A DNA stretch of 64,000 nt from Pseudonocardia sp. N23 (GTDB lineage Bacteria > Actinomycetota > Actinomycetes > Mycobacteriales > Pseudonocardiaceae): positions 1 to 64,000 of the forward strand of contig NZ_BEGX01000028.1 in NCBI RefSeq assembly GCF_002583555.1, in the 5' to 3' direction. Shown one piece after another: positions 17,540 through 25,720 of the stretch (position 1 is its first letter; every line of letters starts with the position of its first letter). The notes below the pieces were generated by a model. That model made no database searches, was not told the origin of the DNA, and saw nothing but the letters and a program-made list of their open reading frames with translations. Both the position numbers and the translations under genes were made by a program.

Positions 17540-17599
17540 GCCGAGTTCGACAACAGACCCGCCGATCATGCTCGACAGCGGTCCTACGTCGAACTCGGC
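17540..17599. terminator. Long-loop inverted repeat between VOC gene and ispF
   Basis: Perfect 12-bp arms GCCGAGTTCGAC and GTCGAACTCGGC, 36 bases apart, placed between two convergent genes. It may terminate both transcripts, but the long and non-random loop also suits a dispersed palindromic element. Confidence 0.4.
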
Positions 17600-17613
17600 G
17601 GGGATGGAGCAGG

Positions 17614-18096
17614 TCAGGGCGCCGGGACGATCAACGCCGTCGCGATCGCCGCGATGCCCTCGCCGCGGCCGGTGAGCCCCAGGCCGTCGGTCGTCGTACC
17701 CGACACCGCGACCGGGGCCCCGACGACGCCGGACAGCACCCGCTCCGCCTCGGCCCGCCGGGTCCCGATCTTCGGCGCGTTCCCGATCACCTGGACCGCC
17801 GCGTTGCCGACGACCCAGCCGTCGCGCTCCAGCAGCCTGCGCACCTCGGCGAGCAGCTGGACACCACCCGCCCCCGCCCACTCCGGGCGGCCGGTGCCGA
17901 ACACCGCTCCGAGGTCGCCCAGGCCGGCAGCCGAGAGCAGCGCGTCGCACAGCGCGTGGGAGGCGACGTCGCCGTCGGAGTGCCCGGCACAACCGTCGAC
18001 ACCTTCCCACCACAGGCCCGCCATCCAGCACTGACGGCCCGCATCGACGGGATGGACGTCGGTCCCGACGCCGACCCGGGGGATCGCAGCGATCAT
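17614..18096 (-). CDS. ispF: 2-C-methyl-D-erythritol 2,4-cyclodiphosphate synthase
   Basis: MEP-pathway enzyme of 160 residues producing the cyclic diphosphate precursor of isoprenoids. Metal ligands are visible in [11 protein letters not shown] (Asp and His) and [12 protein letters not shown] (His). The end has [19 protein letters not shown], the substrate-binding stretch. Start and ispD stop overlap by 4 bp, so the two are coupled as in mycobacteria. Confidence 0.95.
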   Translation of the reverse strand: MIAAIPRVGVGTDVHPVDAGRQCWMAGLWWEGVDGCAGHSDGDVASHALCDALLSAAGLGDLGAVFGTGRPEWAGAGGVQLLAEVRRLLERDGWVVGNAAVQVIGNAPKIGTRRAEAERVLSGVVGAPVAVSGTTTDGLGLTGRGEGIAAIATALIVPAP

Positions 18097-18875
18097 CGCG
18101 CGACCGTACCCGCCGCCTCCCCCGTCACCAGGAACTCCGCCAGACGGTGGTCCCAGGGTGTCGTCACCTTCAGGGCCGCGGGATCCCCCGGGACGGTGTG
18201 GACGGTCTCGCCGAGCGCCTCGACGAGGCCGGCGTCGTCGGTCGCGGCCGCCCCCGCCGCCGCCGCTGTGCGGTGCGCGCGCAGCAACAGCTCCGGCGCG
18301 AACCCCTGCGGCGTCTGGACAGCACGCAACACCGAGCGGTCGACCGTGCCCACGACGTCGCCGTCCGCGTCGACACGCTTGACGGTGTCGGCGACGGGCA
18401 GGACGGGGATCACGGCGCGATGGCCCGCCCGAACCGCGGCGACGACGGCCGCGACCAGGGCGGGAGGCGTCAGCGGGCGGGCGGCGTCGTGCACGAGCAC
18501 GACCTCGACACCCTCGCCCGGGACCGTCGACGAGGACCCGTCACCAACGGGTGGCCCCGGTCGTTCATCCCCAGTGTGGACGTCGTTCGGATCTCCGACG
18601 CCGTGCAGTGCGCCGAGTGCGCGCAGCACGGACTGCGTCCTGTCGGCTCCGCCCGGGAGCACGGTGACAGGACGTCCGTCGAGAAGCGCGACCGCACGGT
18701 CGACCAGCTCGGCCGGGGCGGCCACCACGACGTGATCGACCACACCGGACTCGAGCAGCCCGTCGACCGCACGGACCAGCATCGGCACACCGCCGACCGG
18801 CACGAACGCCTTCGGCTCGCCGGCACCAAGTCGTTGACCAGAGCCCGCAGCGGGGACCACCGCGACGACGCTCAC
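18093..18875 (-). CDS. ispD: 2-C-methyl-D-erythritol 4-phosphate cytidylyltransferase
   Basis: Activates MEP with CTP in the non-mevalonate isoprenoid pathway (260 residues). The nucleotide loop is [12 protein letters not shown], with the conserved [10 protein letters not shown] and QTPQGF motifs. About 30 extra residues rich in Gly, Pro and Ser lie between the middle strand and VHDAAR (around [16 protein letters not shown]), an insertion relative to the usual enzyme that probably forms a surface loop. It starts with a GTG and lies 44 bp after carD on the same strand. Confidence 0.94.
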   Translation of the reverse strand: MSVVAVVPAAGSGQRLGAGEPKAFVPVGGVPMLVRAVDGLLESGVVDHVVVAAPAELVDRAVALLDGRPVTVLPGGADRTQSVLRALGALHGVGDPNDVHTGDERPGPPVGDGSSSTVPGEGVEVVLVHDAARPLTPPALVAAVVAAVRAGHRAVIPVLPVADTVKRVDADGDVVGTVDRSVLRAVQTPQGFAPELLLRAHRTAAAAGAAATDDAGLVEALGETVHTVPGDPAALKVTTPWDHRLAEFLVTGEAAGTVAR

Positions 18876-18919
18876 GACGTGTGCCGGGAAGTATGGGACG
18901 TTCGAACCGGACGTACGGG

Positions 18920-19414
18920 TCAGGCCGGAGCGGCCGTCGCCAGCACCTCGTCGAGCAGGACCTCGGCCCGCTCCTCATCGGTGCCCTCGGCGAGCGCGAG
19001 CTCGCTCACGAGGATCTGGCGGGCCTTGGCCAGCATTCGCTTCTCACCCGCGGACAGGCCGCGGTCCTTCTCACGACGCCACAGATCACGCACCACCTCG
19101 GCCACCTTGTTCACATCGCCTGAGGCGAGCTTCTCGAGGTTGGCCTTGTACCGCCGCGACCAGTTGGTCGGCTCCTCGGTGTGCGGCGCACGAAGCACCT
19201 CGAACACCTTGTCGAGGCCTTCCTGGCCCACGACATCGCGGACGCCGACGACCTCGGCGTTCTCCGCGGGAACACGCACCGTGAGATCACCCTGGGCAAC
19301 CTTGAGGACGAGGTACTTGCGCTCCTCGCCCTTGATCGTCCGGGTCTCGATGGCCTCGATGAGAGCGGCACCGTGGTGCGGGTAGACGACGGTCTCTCCG
19401 ACCTTGAAAACCAT
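18920..19414 (-). CDS. carD: CarD-type RNA polymerase-binding regulator
   Basis: Essential actinobacterial factor (164 residues) that binds the RNA polymerase beta subunit through an N-terminal Tudor-like domain ([20 protein letters not shown]) and stabilises the open complex, especially at rRNA promoters. The C-terminal helical domain ([20 protein letters not shown]) contains the tryptophan that contacts the -10 region. Upstream is a likely promoter with an extended -10 (TGTTAACCT, minus strand near 19443-19451) about 30 bases before the ATG. The order carD-ispD-ispF is as in mycobacteria. Confidence 0.95.
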   Translation of the reverse strand: MVFKVGETVVYPHHGAALIEAIETRTIKGEERKYLVLKVAQGDLTVRVPAENAEVVGVRDVVGQEGLDKVFEVLRAPHTEEPTNWSRRYKANLEKLASGDVNKVAEVVRDLWRREKDRGLSAGEKRMLAKARQILVSELALAEGTDEERAEVLLDEVLATAAPA

Positions 19415-19744
19415 GTGTCCTCTGCCCCTTTCGCTGAACCCAGGTTAACACGGTCGGACTCCTCCTCGCCCGGCGGGATGCACCGTCGTCGCAGGTCACA
19501 AGCTTGACATCACGCAACAAACGTGCCTCGACCGCTTCGTGACGACGTCTGCGCCTGGTGTGACCACCGCCCCTGACGCCGCCTCCGGGCGCGGTGCGGG
19601 GGCCCCGACGGGACAGTGACGGGAGAGTCCCGGACGTGTGACCGGAGGCGCGTTGCCAGGCCCCACACCCGCGCGACTACGATTCCGGCTGGTCACCCCG
19701 GACCCCGGGGAAGGCCCCACCGCCACGAAAGGACCTGGAGACCC

Positions 19745-20347
19745 GTGAGCCGCAGCGAGCGCATCCGTCCCATGCGCGCAGCCCTGGTCACCGGCGCCCT
19801 GATCGGCGCGCTCGCCCTCGCCGGGTGCGGTGCGGGCAAGATCTCGCAGACCGCCGACCAGCAGGCCGCCGTCTCCGGGGCCAACCTGACGACCCAGCAC
19901 ATCGAGATCCGCAACGCCGAGATCGAGTTCCCCGTCGGCGGCTCGCAGCGTCTCGCCGCCTACACCGCGGGAGCGTCGGCGCCGGTCACGATGTCGATCG
20001 CCAACGACGACGACCTCCCGGACCGCCTGGTCTCGGCGAGCAGCCCGATCGCCGGCACCGTCCGCATCACCGGCGACACCCAGATCGCCCCGCACGGCGC
20101 GCTCAGCGCGAGCACCACCCCCGGTGGCGTCGTCGGCAACCTCGGCTCGCCGATCGAGATCACCCTCGAGGGCCTGCGCCAGGACATCGGCCCCGGCCTC
20201 GGCTACCCGCTCACGCTGGTGTTCGAGCGGGCCGGCTCCGTGACCGTCGAGCTGCCGATGGGCAACGCCGACAACCTCGTGCCCGGTGAGAGCGGCTCCG
20301 CCGGCTCCGGCGGGACGGGTGGCTCCGGCGGGAGCGGCGGGCACTGA
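19745..20347 (+). CDS. lpqE: LpqE-like lipoprotein
   Basis: A 200-residue exported lipoprotein with a signal peptide and lipobox LALAGC. The mature part has a beta-sandwich character (IEIRNAEIEFPVGG, VTMSIANDDDLPDRLVSA, PLTLVFERAGSVTVELPM) resembling copper-chaperone-type domains, and ends in a Gly/Ser tail. It lies between carD and radA exactly where M. tuberculosis has lpqE, and the name rests on that synteny. The GTG at 19745 has GGAG upstream. Its stop overlaps the proposed radA start. Confidence 0.72.
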   Translation: MSRSERIRPMRAALVTGALIGALALAGCGAGKISQTADQQAAVSGANLTTQHIEIRNAEIEFPVGGSQRLAAYTAGASAPVTMSIANDDDLPDRLVSASSPIAGTVRITGDTQIAPHGALSASTTPGGVVGNLGSPIEITLEGLRQDIGPGLGYPLTLVFERAGSVTVELPMGNADNLVPGESGSAGSGGTGGSGGSGGH

Positions 20348-21720
20348 CCGGCCGCTCGCGCGCCGCACGAACGGGTTTCCTCTGCTCGGAGTGCGGCCAC
20401 CAGGTCGCGCAGTGGGTGGGCCGCTGCCCGGCCTGTCAGGCGTGGGGAACCCTTGCGCAGCAGTCGGTCCCGACCGGCCGGACCCACCGTGTCGCGGCCG
20501 GGGCACCGTCGGCACCGGCCCGCCGGATCGCCGACGTCGAGCTCGACACCGCCCGGGCCCGCCCGACGGGTGTCGACGAGCTCGACCGCGTCCTCGGCGG
20601 CGGGCTCGTCCCGGGCGCGGTGGTGCTGCTGGCCGGGGAGCCCGGCGTCGGCAAGTCGACGCTGCTGCTCGAGGTCGCCGCAAAGGCTGCCCGGACGGGC
20701 CGCGTCCTCTACGTCACCGGTGAGGAGTCGGCAGGCCAGGTGCGGCTGCGCGCGGAGCGCACCGGCGGCGTGCACGACGAGCTCTACCTCGCCGCCGAGT
20801 CCGACCTCGGCGCGATCCTCGGACACCTCGACGCGCTGAAGCCCGGACTGCTGATCGTCGACTCGATCCAGACGATGTCCACATCGGACGTCGACGGCAA
20901 CGCAGGCGGCGTCACCCAGGTCCGGGCCGTCACCGTCGGGCTCACCGCAACCGCCAAGGAACGCGGCCTGCCCGTGATCCTCGTCGGGCACGTCACCAAG
21001 GACGGCTCGATCGCCGGGCCCCGCGTGCTCGAACACCTCGTCGACGTCGTGCTCTCGTTCGAGGGCGACAAGCAGTCGACGCTGCGCATGGTCCGCGGCG
21101 TGAAGAACCGCTTCGGCCCCGCCGACGAGGTCGGCTGCTTCGAGCTGCGCGACGAGGGCATCGTCGGGCTCGCCGACCCCTCGGGGCTGTTCCTCGCCCG
21201 CTTCGGCGCCACCAGCGACTCCGTCGTCCCCGGCACCGCGGTCACGGTCGTCATGGACGGCCGCAGACCCATGCTGGCCGAGGTGCAGGCGCTCGTCGCC
21301 GGGTCCAACATCCCCAGCCCCCGACGAGCCGTCTCCGGGCTCGACAGCGCCCGGGTCTCGATGCTGCTGGCCGTGCTGGAACGCCGGGTGGGCGTCAAGC
21401 TGCACGACTCCGAGGTCTACACCGCCACCGTCGGCGGCATGAAGATCCTCGAACCGGCTGCCGACCTCGCGCTGGCGCTGGCCGTCGTCTCCGCGAAGCG
21501 CGACCTCGCGCTGCCGCCCGACATGGTGCTGATCGGGGAGATCGGGCTCGCGGGCGAGGTGCGCCGGGTCAGCGGTGTCCGGCGCCGCCTCGCCGAGGCC
21601 GCCAGGCTCGGCTTCACCCAGGCGCTCGTGCCGCCCGACAGTGACGCGAAGTCCGTCGGCATGAAGGTCCAGGAGGTCGCCGACCTCGGCCAGGTCGTGC
21701 GCAGGCTGCGCCGCGACTGA
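20344..21720 (+). CDS. radA: DNA repair protein RadA
   Basis: RecA-like ATPase (458 residues) that drives branch migration in recombination. It contains an N-terminal C4 zinc finger (CSECGHQVAQWVGRCPAC), Walker A GEPGVGKST, the RadA motif KNRFGPADEVG and a Lon-protease-like C-terminal domain (PADLALALAVVSA, GEIGLAGEVRRVSG). A start at the first conventional codon (GTG at 20416) would remove half the zinc finger. The only in-frame option is CTG at 20344, overlapping the lpqE TGA as CTGA with GGGAG upstream. I therefore extend the gene to that CTG. In M. tuberculosis disA follows; here it does not. Confidence 0.9.
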   Translation: MTGRSRAARTGFLCSECGHQVAQWVGRCPACQAWGTLAQQSVPTGRTHRVAAGAPSAPARRIADVELDTARARPTGVDELDRVLGGGLVPGAVVLLAGEPGVGKSTLLLEVAAKAARTGRVLYVTGEESAGQVRLRAERTGGVHDELYLAAESDLGAILGHLDALKPGLLIVDSIQTMSTSDVDGNAGGVTQVRAVTVGLTATAKERGLPVILVGHVTKDGSIAGPRVLEHLVDVVLSFEGDKQSTLRMVRGVKNRFGPADEVGCFELRDEGIVGLADPSGLFLARFGATSDSVVPGTAVTVVMDGRRPMLAEVQALVAGSNIPSPRRAVSGLDSARVSMLLAVLERRVGVKLHDSEVYTATVGGMKILEPAADLALALAVVSAKRDLALPPDMVLIGEIGLAGEVRRVSGVRRRLAEAARLGFTQALVPPDSDAKSVGMKVQEVADLGQVVRRLRRD

Positions 21721-21747
21721 CCGTCCGCAGGCCTCGGGATCGGGGAC

Positions 21748-22590
21748 TCAGGGCGTCAGCAGGAACGGCGTCGGCGGGCTGATGAGGTCGTCGATGCGCG
21801 TCAGCAGCCGGTAGGCGCCGGCCGGGACGACCGTGCGCGCCGTGGCGCAGCCGGGCGTCGAGGTGCGGCCCTGCCACGTCACCGAGAACGACACCGGCTG
21901 GCCCGGCACCAGCGTGCGCAGGTCCGGCTTGGACGGGTTCATGCAGTCGTTGCTCGACCACAGCCGGTTCACGCCGTCACCACTCCAGACGACGATCTCC
22001 AGCCGGCTCCCGTCGAGGTCACGCACGCACGGCTGACCACTCGTGTTGGTGACGACGACCCCCACCACCGGGCGGTCGCCCACCTTGTGGTCGGACCGGT
22101 CGATCGTGGCGCCGACGCTGAGCATCTCGTTGGTGCACGGGACCGGGCCGGTCGGCGGGACCGTCGCGGGCGGCGGCGCATCGACCGCGGCCGGGTCCGG
22201 GGTCCCCTCGACGCGGACCTCGTCGGTGGCCGGTGCGGTCGTCGGCGCGCCCACGGACGGCACCACCTGGGTGCCCGGGCCCGTCGTGACACCGGGGAGG
22301 CCGGGCCCGAGGGGGGCCGACGGGTCGAGCGGGACCGACGGGACACCGAACGCCGTCGGATCGCCGGGCGTCGACGATGCCGCCACCGTCGACGGCACCG
22401 CCTCGGTGGACAGCGCGGCCTGGTTGGCGGCGAGCGTCGTCGGCTCGTCGCTCGTCGCCTCCGACTTCCCGTGCACCACGGCGGCGATGGTCAGACCCAG
22501 CAACGCGAAGAGGACCACGACAGATGCGAGAGCCACCCAGCGACGACGCCAGTAGACGGTCGCGGGCAGCGGTCCGGACGGCTCCCACAT
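21748..22590 (-). CDS. Membrane-anchored Pro/Thr/Ala-rich protein (Rv3587c-like position)
   Basis: A 280-residue protein: short cytoplasmic start, one transmembrane helix (about residues 16-38, WVALASVVVLFALLGLTIAA), a long disordered linker rich in Pro, Thr, Ala and Gly, then a C-terminal beta domain with three or four cysteines (VPCTNEMLSVGATI, GQPCVRDLDGS, NDCMNPSKPD, GCATARTV) that may pair in disulfides outside the cell. It occupies the position of Rv3587c between radA and the carbonic anhydrase region. Function unknown. The ATG at 22590 begins the protein; the ribosome site is poor. Confidence 0.7.
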   Translation of the reverse strand: MWEPSGPLPATVYWRRRWVALASVVVLFALLGLTIAAVVHGKSEATSDEPTTLAANQAALSTEAVPSTVAASSTPGDPTAFGVPSVPLDPSAPLGPGLPGVTTGPGTQVVPSVGAPTTAPATDEVRVEGTPDPAAVDAPPPATVPPTGPVPCTNEMLSVGATIDRSDHKVGDRPVVGVVVTNTSGQPCVRDLDGSRLEIVVWSGDGVNRLWSSNDCMNPSKPDLRTLVPGQPVSFSVTWQGRTSTPGCATARTVVPAGAYRLLTRIDDLISPPTPFLLTP

Positions 22591-22765
22591 GTGACGGAGA
22601 GTAGATCGATGATTACCATTCGCTGCCGACGTCGGCCCGGCGTGGCGCGGCGCCACCCTCCAAGACCACTCGGGCGAATGACGCAGTTGCACACGCAGCC
22701 GCGTCACGCTTGACTCACGCGTGATGCGCATGCGGCTCCAGTCCTTCTGACCGAGCCCCCGCGTC

Positions 22766-23068
22766 GTGAACTTCGACGAGATCCGGTCCCCCGCGGTCAG
22801 CCAGCGGCTGCTCGGCACCAGCGAGATCACCCTGATCCACCACACCGACTGCGGCATGCCCACCTTCACCGACGACGACTTCGAGAGGTCGATCCAGGAG
22901 GAGACCGGCCTCAAGCCGGCATGGTCCGCCGAGGCATTGGGCGTCCTCGACGAGGACGTCCGCCAGTCGGTCGCCCGCATCACCGCGAGCCCGTTCGTCC
23001 GCCGCAAGGACCCGGTGCGCAGCTTCGTGTTCGACGTCGCGACCGGGAAGCTCGACGAGGTCGCCTGA
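22766..23068 (+). pseudogene. Beta-carbonic anhydrase, N-terminally truncated
   Basis: About 100 codons match the C-terminal two thirds of beta-carbonic anhydrases: DEIRSPAVSQRLLGTSEI, LIHHTDCGM (the His and Cys zinc ligands) and KDPVRSFVFDVATGKLDEVA at the end. The N-terminal part that carries the first zinc cysteine and its partner Asp-Arg (CMDAR motif) is absent, and the upstream 170 bp show no trace of it. Without two of the catalytic residues it should not bind zinc properly. Another carbonic anhydrase gene elsewhere in the genome would be expected. Confidence 0.78.
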
Positions 23069-23111
23069 CCCGTAGGACGCCGCCTCCGGCGGACGGTGGC
23101 ACGATGCGCTC

Positions 23112-23996
23112 GTGCCGCTGTCCGCCGCATCCCCGCTGTCCCCGGTGCTGCTCCCCTGGTACGCCGCGACGGCGCGGGACCTGCCGTGGCGCCGCCCCGG
23201 GACCACGTCGTGGGGCGTCATGGTCAGCGAGTTCATGCTGCAGCAGACGCCCGTCGCACGCGTCGAGCCGGTGTGGCTGCGCTGGATGTCCGACTGGCCC
23301 GTCCCGTCGGCGCTGGCCGCCGCGCCCCGCGCGGACGTGTTGCGCGCCTGGGGAAAGCTCGGCTACCCGCGTCGGGCGCTGCGCCTCCACGAGGCCGCCC
23401 GGGTCATCGCGGGCCAGCACGGCGACGTCGTCCCGTCGGATGTGGATGCTCTGGAGGCGTTGCCCGGCGTCGGCTCCTACACGGCGCGGGCCGTGGCCGC
23501 GTTCGGCTACGGGCGGCGCTGCCCCGTCGTCGACACCAATGTCCGGCGGGTCGTGGCCCGGGCCGTCCACGGCTCGGGCGACGCCGGGCCCGCACGGGTC
23601 AAGGCGGACATGGCCGACGTCGAGGCACTGCTGCCCCCGGGCGAGGCCGAGGCCGCGACGTTCTCGATCGCGATGATGGAGCTCGGTGCCGTCGTCTGCA
23701 CGGCCCGCACCCCGCACTGCGCGGTCTGCCCGATCCGCGACCGCTGCGCCTGGCTCGCCGCCGGCGCCCCCGCCTACGACGGCCCGCGCCGCGCCCCGCA
23801 GGCCTTCGCCGGCACCGACCGGCAGGTCCGCGGGCGGCTCCTCGACGTCCTGCGCGGCGCCGTCGAACCCGTCGACCGGGCCGCGCTCGACCGCGTCTGG
23901 GACGACCCCGGCCAGCGCGACCGCTGCCTCGACTCGCTGCTCGTCGACGGGCTCGCCGAGCAGCTCGACGACGGCCGATTCGCCCTGCCGGCCTGA
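23112..23996 (+). CDS. mutY: A/G-specific adenine DNA glycosylase
   Basis: Removes adenine mispaired with 8-oxoguanine (294 residues). It has the conserved MVSEFMLQQTPVARVEPVW motif with the catalytic Glu, the helix-hairpin-helix LPGVGSYTARAVAAF followed by the catalytic Asp in VVDTNVRR, and a [4Fe-4S] loop C-x6-C-x2-C-x5-C (CTARTPHCAVCPIRDRC). The C-terminal MutT-like 8-oxoG recognition domain is much shorter than in E. coli MutY, as in several actinobacterial forms. It starts with a GTG at 23112, and the position matches M. tuberculosis. Confidence 0.93.
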   Translation: MPLSAASPLSPVLLPWYAATARDLPWRRPGTTSWGVMVSEFMLQQTPVARVEPVWLRWMSDWPVPSALAAAPRADVLRAWGKLGYPRRALRLHEAARVIAGQHGDVVPSDVDALEALPGVGSYTARAVAAFGYGRRCPVVDTNVRRVVARAVHGSGDAGPARVKADMADVEALLPPGEAEAATFSIAMMELGAVVCTARTPHCAVCPIRDRCAWLAAGAPAYDGPRRAPQAFAGTDRQVRGRLLDVLRGAVEPVDRAALDRVWDDPGQRDRCLDSLLVDGLAEQLDDGRFALPA

Positions 23997-23999
23997 CCC

Positions 24000-24485
24000 G
24001 TGCAGACCGTCCGGTTCCGGCTCGCCGACGATGCCGCCGACGAACTGACCGGTCTGCGGGCACTGCTCGTCATCGCCGGGCTGCCGGTGCCGATGGGCCG
24101 GCCCGCGGTCACCGTCGCCGCGGCGACGACCATCCCCGCAGGCACCCGCGCCGCGCTCGCCACCGCGGTGCGCGTGCTCGCCCTGCCGACGCTGTGGCTG
24201 ACGAACCTCGCCGCCGTCGCGGGCCGCGACGACGAGCTGGTGCTGGCCGCCGTCGTCGACACCGAGCTGCTCGCGGTCCACGACGCGGTGCACGAAGTGC
24301 TGGCGGGCAAGGTCCGCGGGCCGGTCGCCACCCACCTGCCCGGGTCCTGGGTACCGCACTGCCGGCTGGCGACGCGCGACCCCGCCGCGGCGTTCGCGAC
24401 CCTGCACCCCCTGCGCCCCGTCCGCGCCGCGGTCACGGGGCTGGAGCTGGCCGACACCCGCACCGGCGAGGCCACCCCACTCTGA
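24000..24485 (+). CDS. Conserved hypothetical protein, possibly degenerate 2H phosphoesterase
   Basis: A 161-residue protein starting with GTG 3 bases after the mutY stop, so probably co-transcribed. The arrangement of strands and helices and the two motif positions resemble LigT/2'-5' RNA ligase-like proteins, but the first motif is PAVTVAA instead of H-x-T and the second is PHCRLA, with Arg where Thr/Ser is expected. If the assignment is right, both catalytic motifs are damaged and the protein may bind rather than cleave RNA. The family assignment is tentative. Confidence 0.5.
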   Translation: MQTVRFRLADDAADELTGLRALLVIAGLPVPMGRPAVTVAAATTIPAGTRAALATAVRVLALPTLWLTNLAAVAGRDDELVLAAVVDTELLAVHDAVHEVLAGKVRGPVATHLPGSWVPHCRLATRDPAAAFATLHPLRPVRAAVTGLELADTRTGEATPL

Positions 24486-24495
24486 GGGGCCCGAA

Positions 24496-24521
24496 CTGCA
24501 GGAACGGGGGCCTCCTTGCAG
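24496..24521. terminator. Hairpin between convergent genes
   Basis: Imperfect inverted repeat CTGCAGGA/TCCTTGCAG with one bulge around a G-rich loop, located between two convergent genes. A weak candidate terminator. Confidence 0.35.
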
Positions 24522-24539
24522 GAGCCAGGAGCCGCGAGG

Positions 24540-25376
24540 TCAGGCCGGGTTGCGCAGGGCGCCCGTTGTCGCCAGGAAGTCCTCCACGGCGACGCGGAAC
24601 GGCTCCTCCGAGGCATGCACCAGGTGTCCGGTTCCCGGCAGGGTCACGAGCCGTGCGTATGGCTCGAACCTGTTGCCGCGCAACGACTCCACCATGCGTT
24701 CCGGCTGTCCCCGGGGCACGACGCCATCGGCGGCGCACACCAGCAGGACCGGGGCCCGGACGCCGGCGAGCACGTCCCAGTACGAGCGGCGCGCCCATTC
24801 CGCGGCGATCTCCACCGCGTTGTCGACGCGGCAGAGCAGGTGATAGCCGTCGGCGCGTTCCTCGACGCACTCGGCCATGTAGTCGCCGAACTCCGGGCGC
24901 GGGTGTCCGAAGGTCGCGCGGACCTCGGCGAGGGATGCGAAGGGCTGGGCCATCGCGCCGAACCAGGCGCGGGCGTCGGCGGCGGCGGTGTCGGGCACCC
25001 CGGTGAGGTCGACGGCCATGTCCTCGACGACGACGGCAGCCACCAGCTCGGGGCGGCTCGCTGCGAGCGCGAGGGCGTGCAGTCCGCCCATCGAGTGACC
25101 GACGACGACGGCCGGGCCGGCACCGAGCTGTTCGACGACCTCGGCGGCGTCGGCGGCGAGACGTTCGGTGGTCCAGGGTCCGGCGGCCTGCGAGCGGCCG
25201 TGCCCGCGGGCGTCGAGTCCGACGACCCGGCCCCTCCTCGTGAGGCTGCGGGCGACGGGCCACCACGTCGTCGCCCGGCCCATGAGCCCGTGCAGCAGCA
25301 GGATCGGCGTGCCACTCCCACCGAACTCGACGACGGCGAGGTACACGCCGTCGGAGGTCCGCACCGAACGACGCAC
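24540..25376 (-). CDS. Alpha/beta-hydrolase
   Basis: A 278-residue alpha/beta-fold hydrolase. The oxyanion region is LLLHGLMG, the nucleophile elbow VVGHSMGG, the acid probably in VLLVCAADGVVP and the histidine in LPGTGHLVHASEEP. Closest in style to esterases, epoxide hydrolase-like and haloperoxidase-like proteins of actinobacteria. In M. tuberculosis a hydrolase gene (Rv3591c) holds the same place before the heme monooxygenase. The substrate is not known. It is divergent from the next gene by 23 bp. Confidence 0.82.
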   Translation of the reverse strand: MRRSVRTSDGVYLAVVEFGGSGTPILLLHGLMGRATTWWPVARSLTRRGRVVGLDARGHGRSQAAGPWTTERLAADAAEVVEQLGAGPAVVVGHSMGGLHALALAASRPELVAAVVVEDMAVDLTGVPDTAAADARAWFGAMAQPFASLAEVRATFGHPRPEFGDYMAECVEERADGYHLLCRVDNAVEIAAEWARRSYWDVLAGVRAPVLLVCAADGVVPRGQPERMVESLRGNRFEPYARLVTLPGTGHLVHASEEPFRVAVEDFLATTGALRNPA

Positions 25377-25387
25377 CCGCGCAAACT

Positions 25388-25393
25388 AACCTG
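25388..25393 (+). promoter_or_regulatory. -10 box for a probable leaderless transcript
   Basis: TAACCT stands 7 bases before the ATG at 25400, and no ribosome site intervenes, which suits a leaderless mRNA starting at the A of the start codon. The overlapping string CTAACCT is also half of an iron-box sequence (IdeR/DmdR style), but no second half is convincing. Confidence 0.45.
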
Positions 25394-25399
25394 AAGTGC

Positions 25400-25720
25400 A
25401 TGACCGTCGTGAAGATCAACGCGATCGAGGTACCCGAGGGCTCCGGTCCGGAGCTGGAGAAGCGGTTCGGCGCGCGCAAGCACGCGGTGGACAACCAGCC
25501 CGGCTTCATCTCCTTCGAGCTGATGCGGCCGGTGTCGGGCGACACCCGCTACTTCGTGGTGACGAAGTGGGAGTCCGACGAGGCGTTCGAGGCCTGGCGC
25601 AACGGCCCGGCGATGCAGGCGCACGGCGGCGGGGCGCAGGCGCCGACGGCGTCGGGGCAGCCGGTGTCGACGGGTGCGTCGCTGCTGGAGTTCGAGGTCG
25701 TCGACCTGGACGCCGACTGA
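25400..25720 (+). CDS. MhuD-like heme-degrading monooxygenase (ABM family)
   Basis: A 106-residue ferredoxin-like antibiotic-biosynthesis-monooxygenase domain protein. It aligns well from memory with mycobacterial MhuD (Rv3592), which opens heme to release iron: MTVVKINAIEVPEGSGPELE keeps Asn7, the tryptophan lies in EAFEAWRNGP, and a histidine follows in AMQAHGGG. The position next to the Rv3591c-like hydrolase agrees with mycobacterial gene order. The start appears leaderless. Its stop overlaps the proposed Sir2 start. Heme degradation is inferred from similarity and synteny. Confidence 0.82.
   Translation: MTVVKINAIEVPEGSGPELEKRFGARKHAVDNQPGFISFELMRPVSGDTRYFVVTKWESDEAFEAWRNGPAMQAHGGGAQAPTASGQPVSTGASLLEFEVVDLDAD

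Noticed and set aside
22980..24407. A 475-codon minus-strand frame opposite mutY
   Set aside because: Antisense to mutY and the next gene, low-complexity Gly/Arg/Val composition, no motif.
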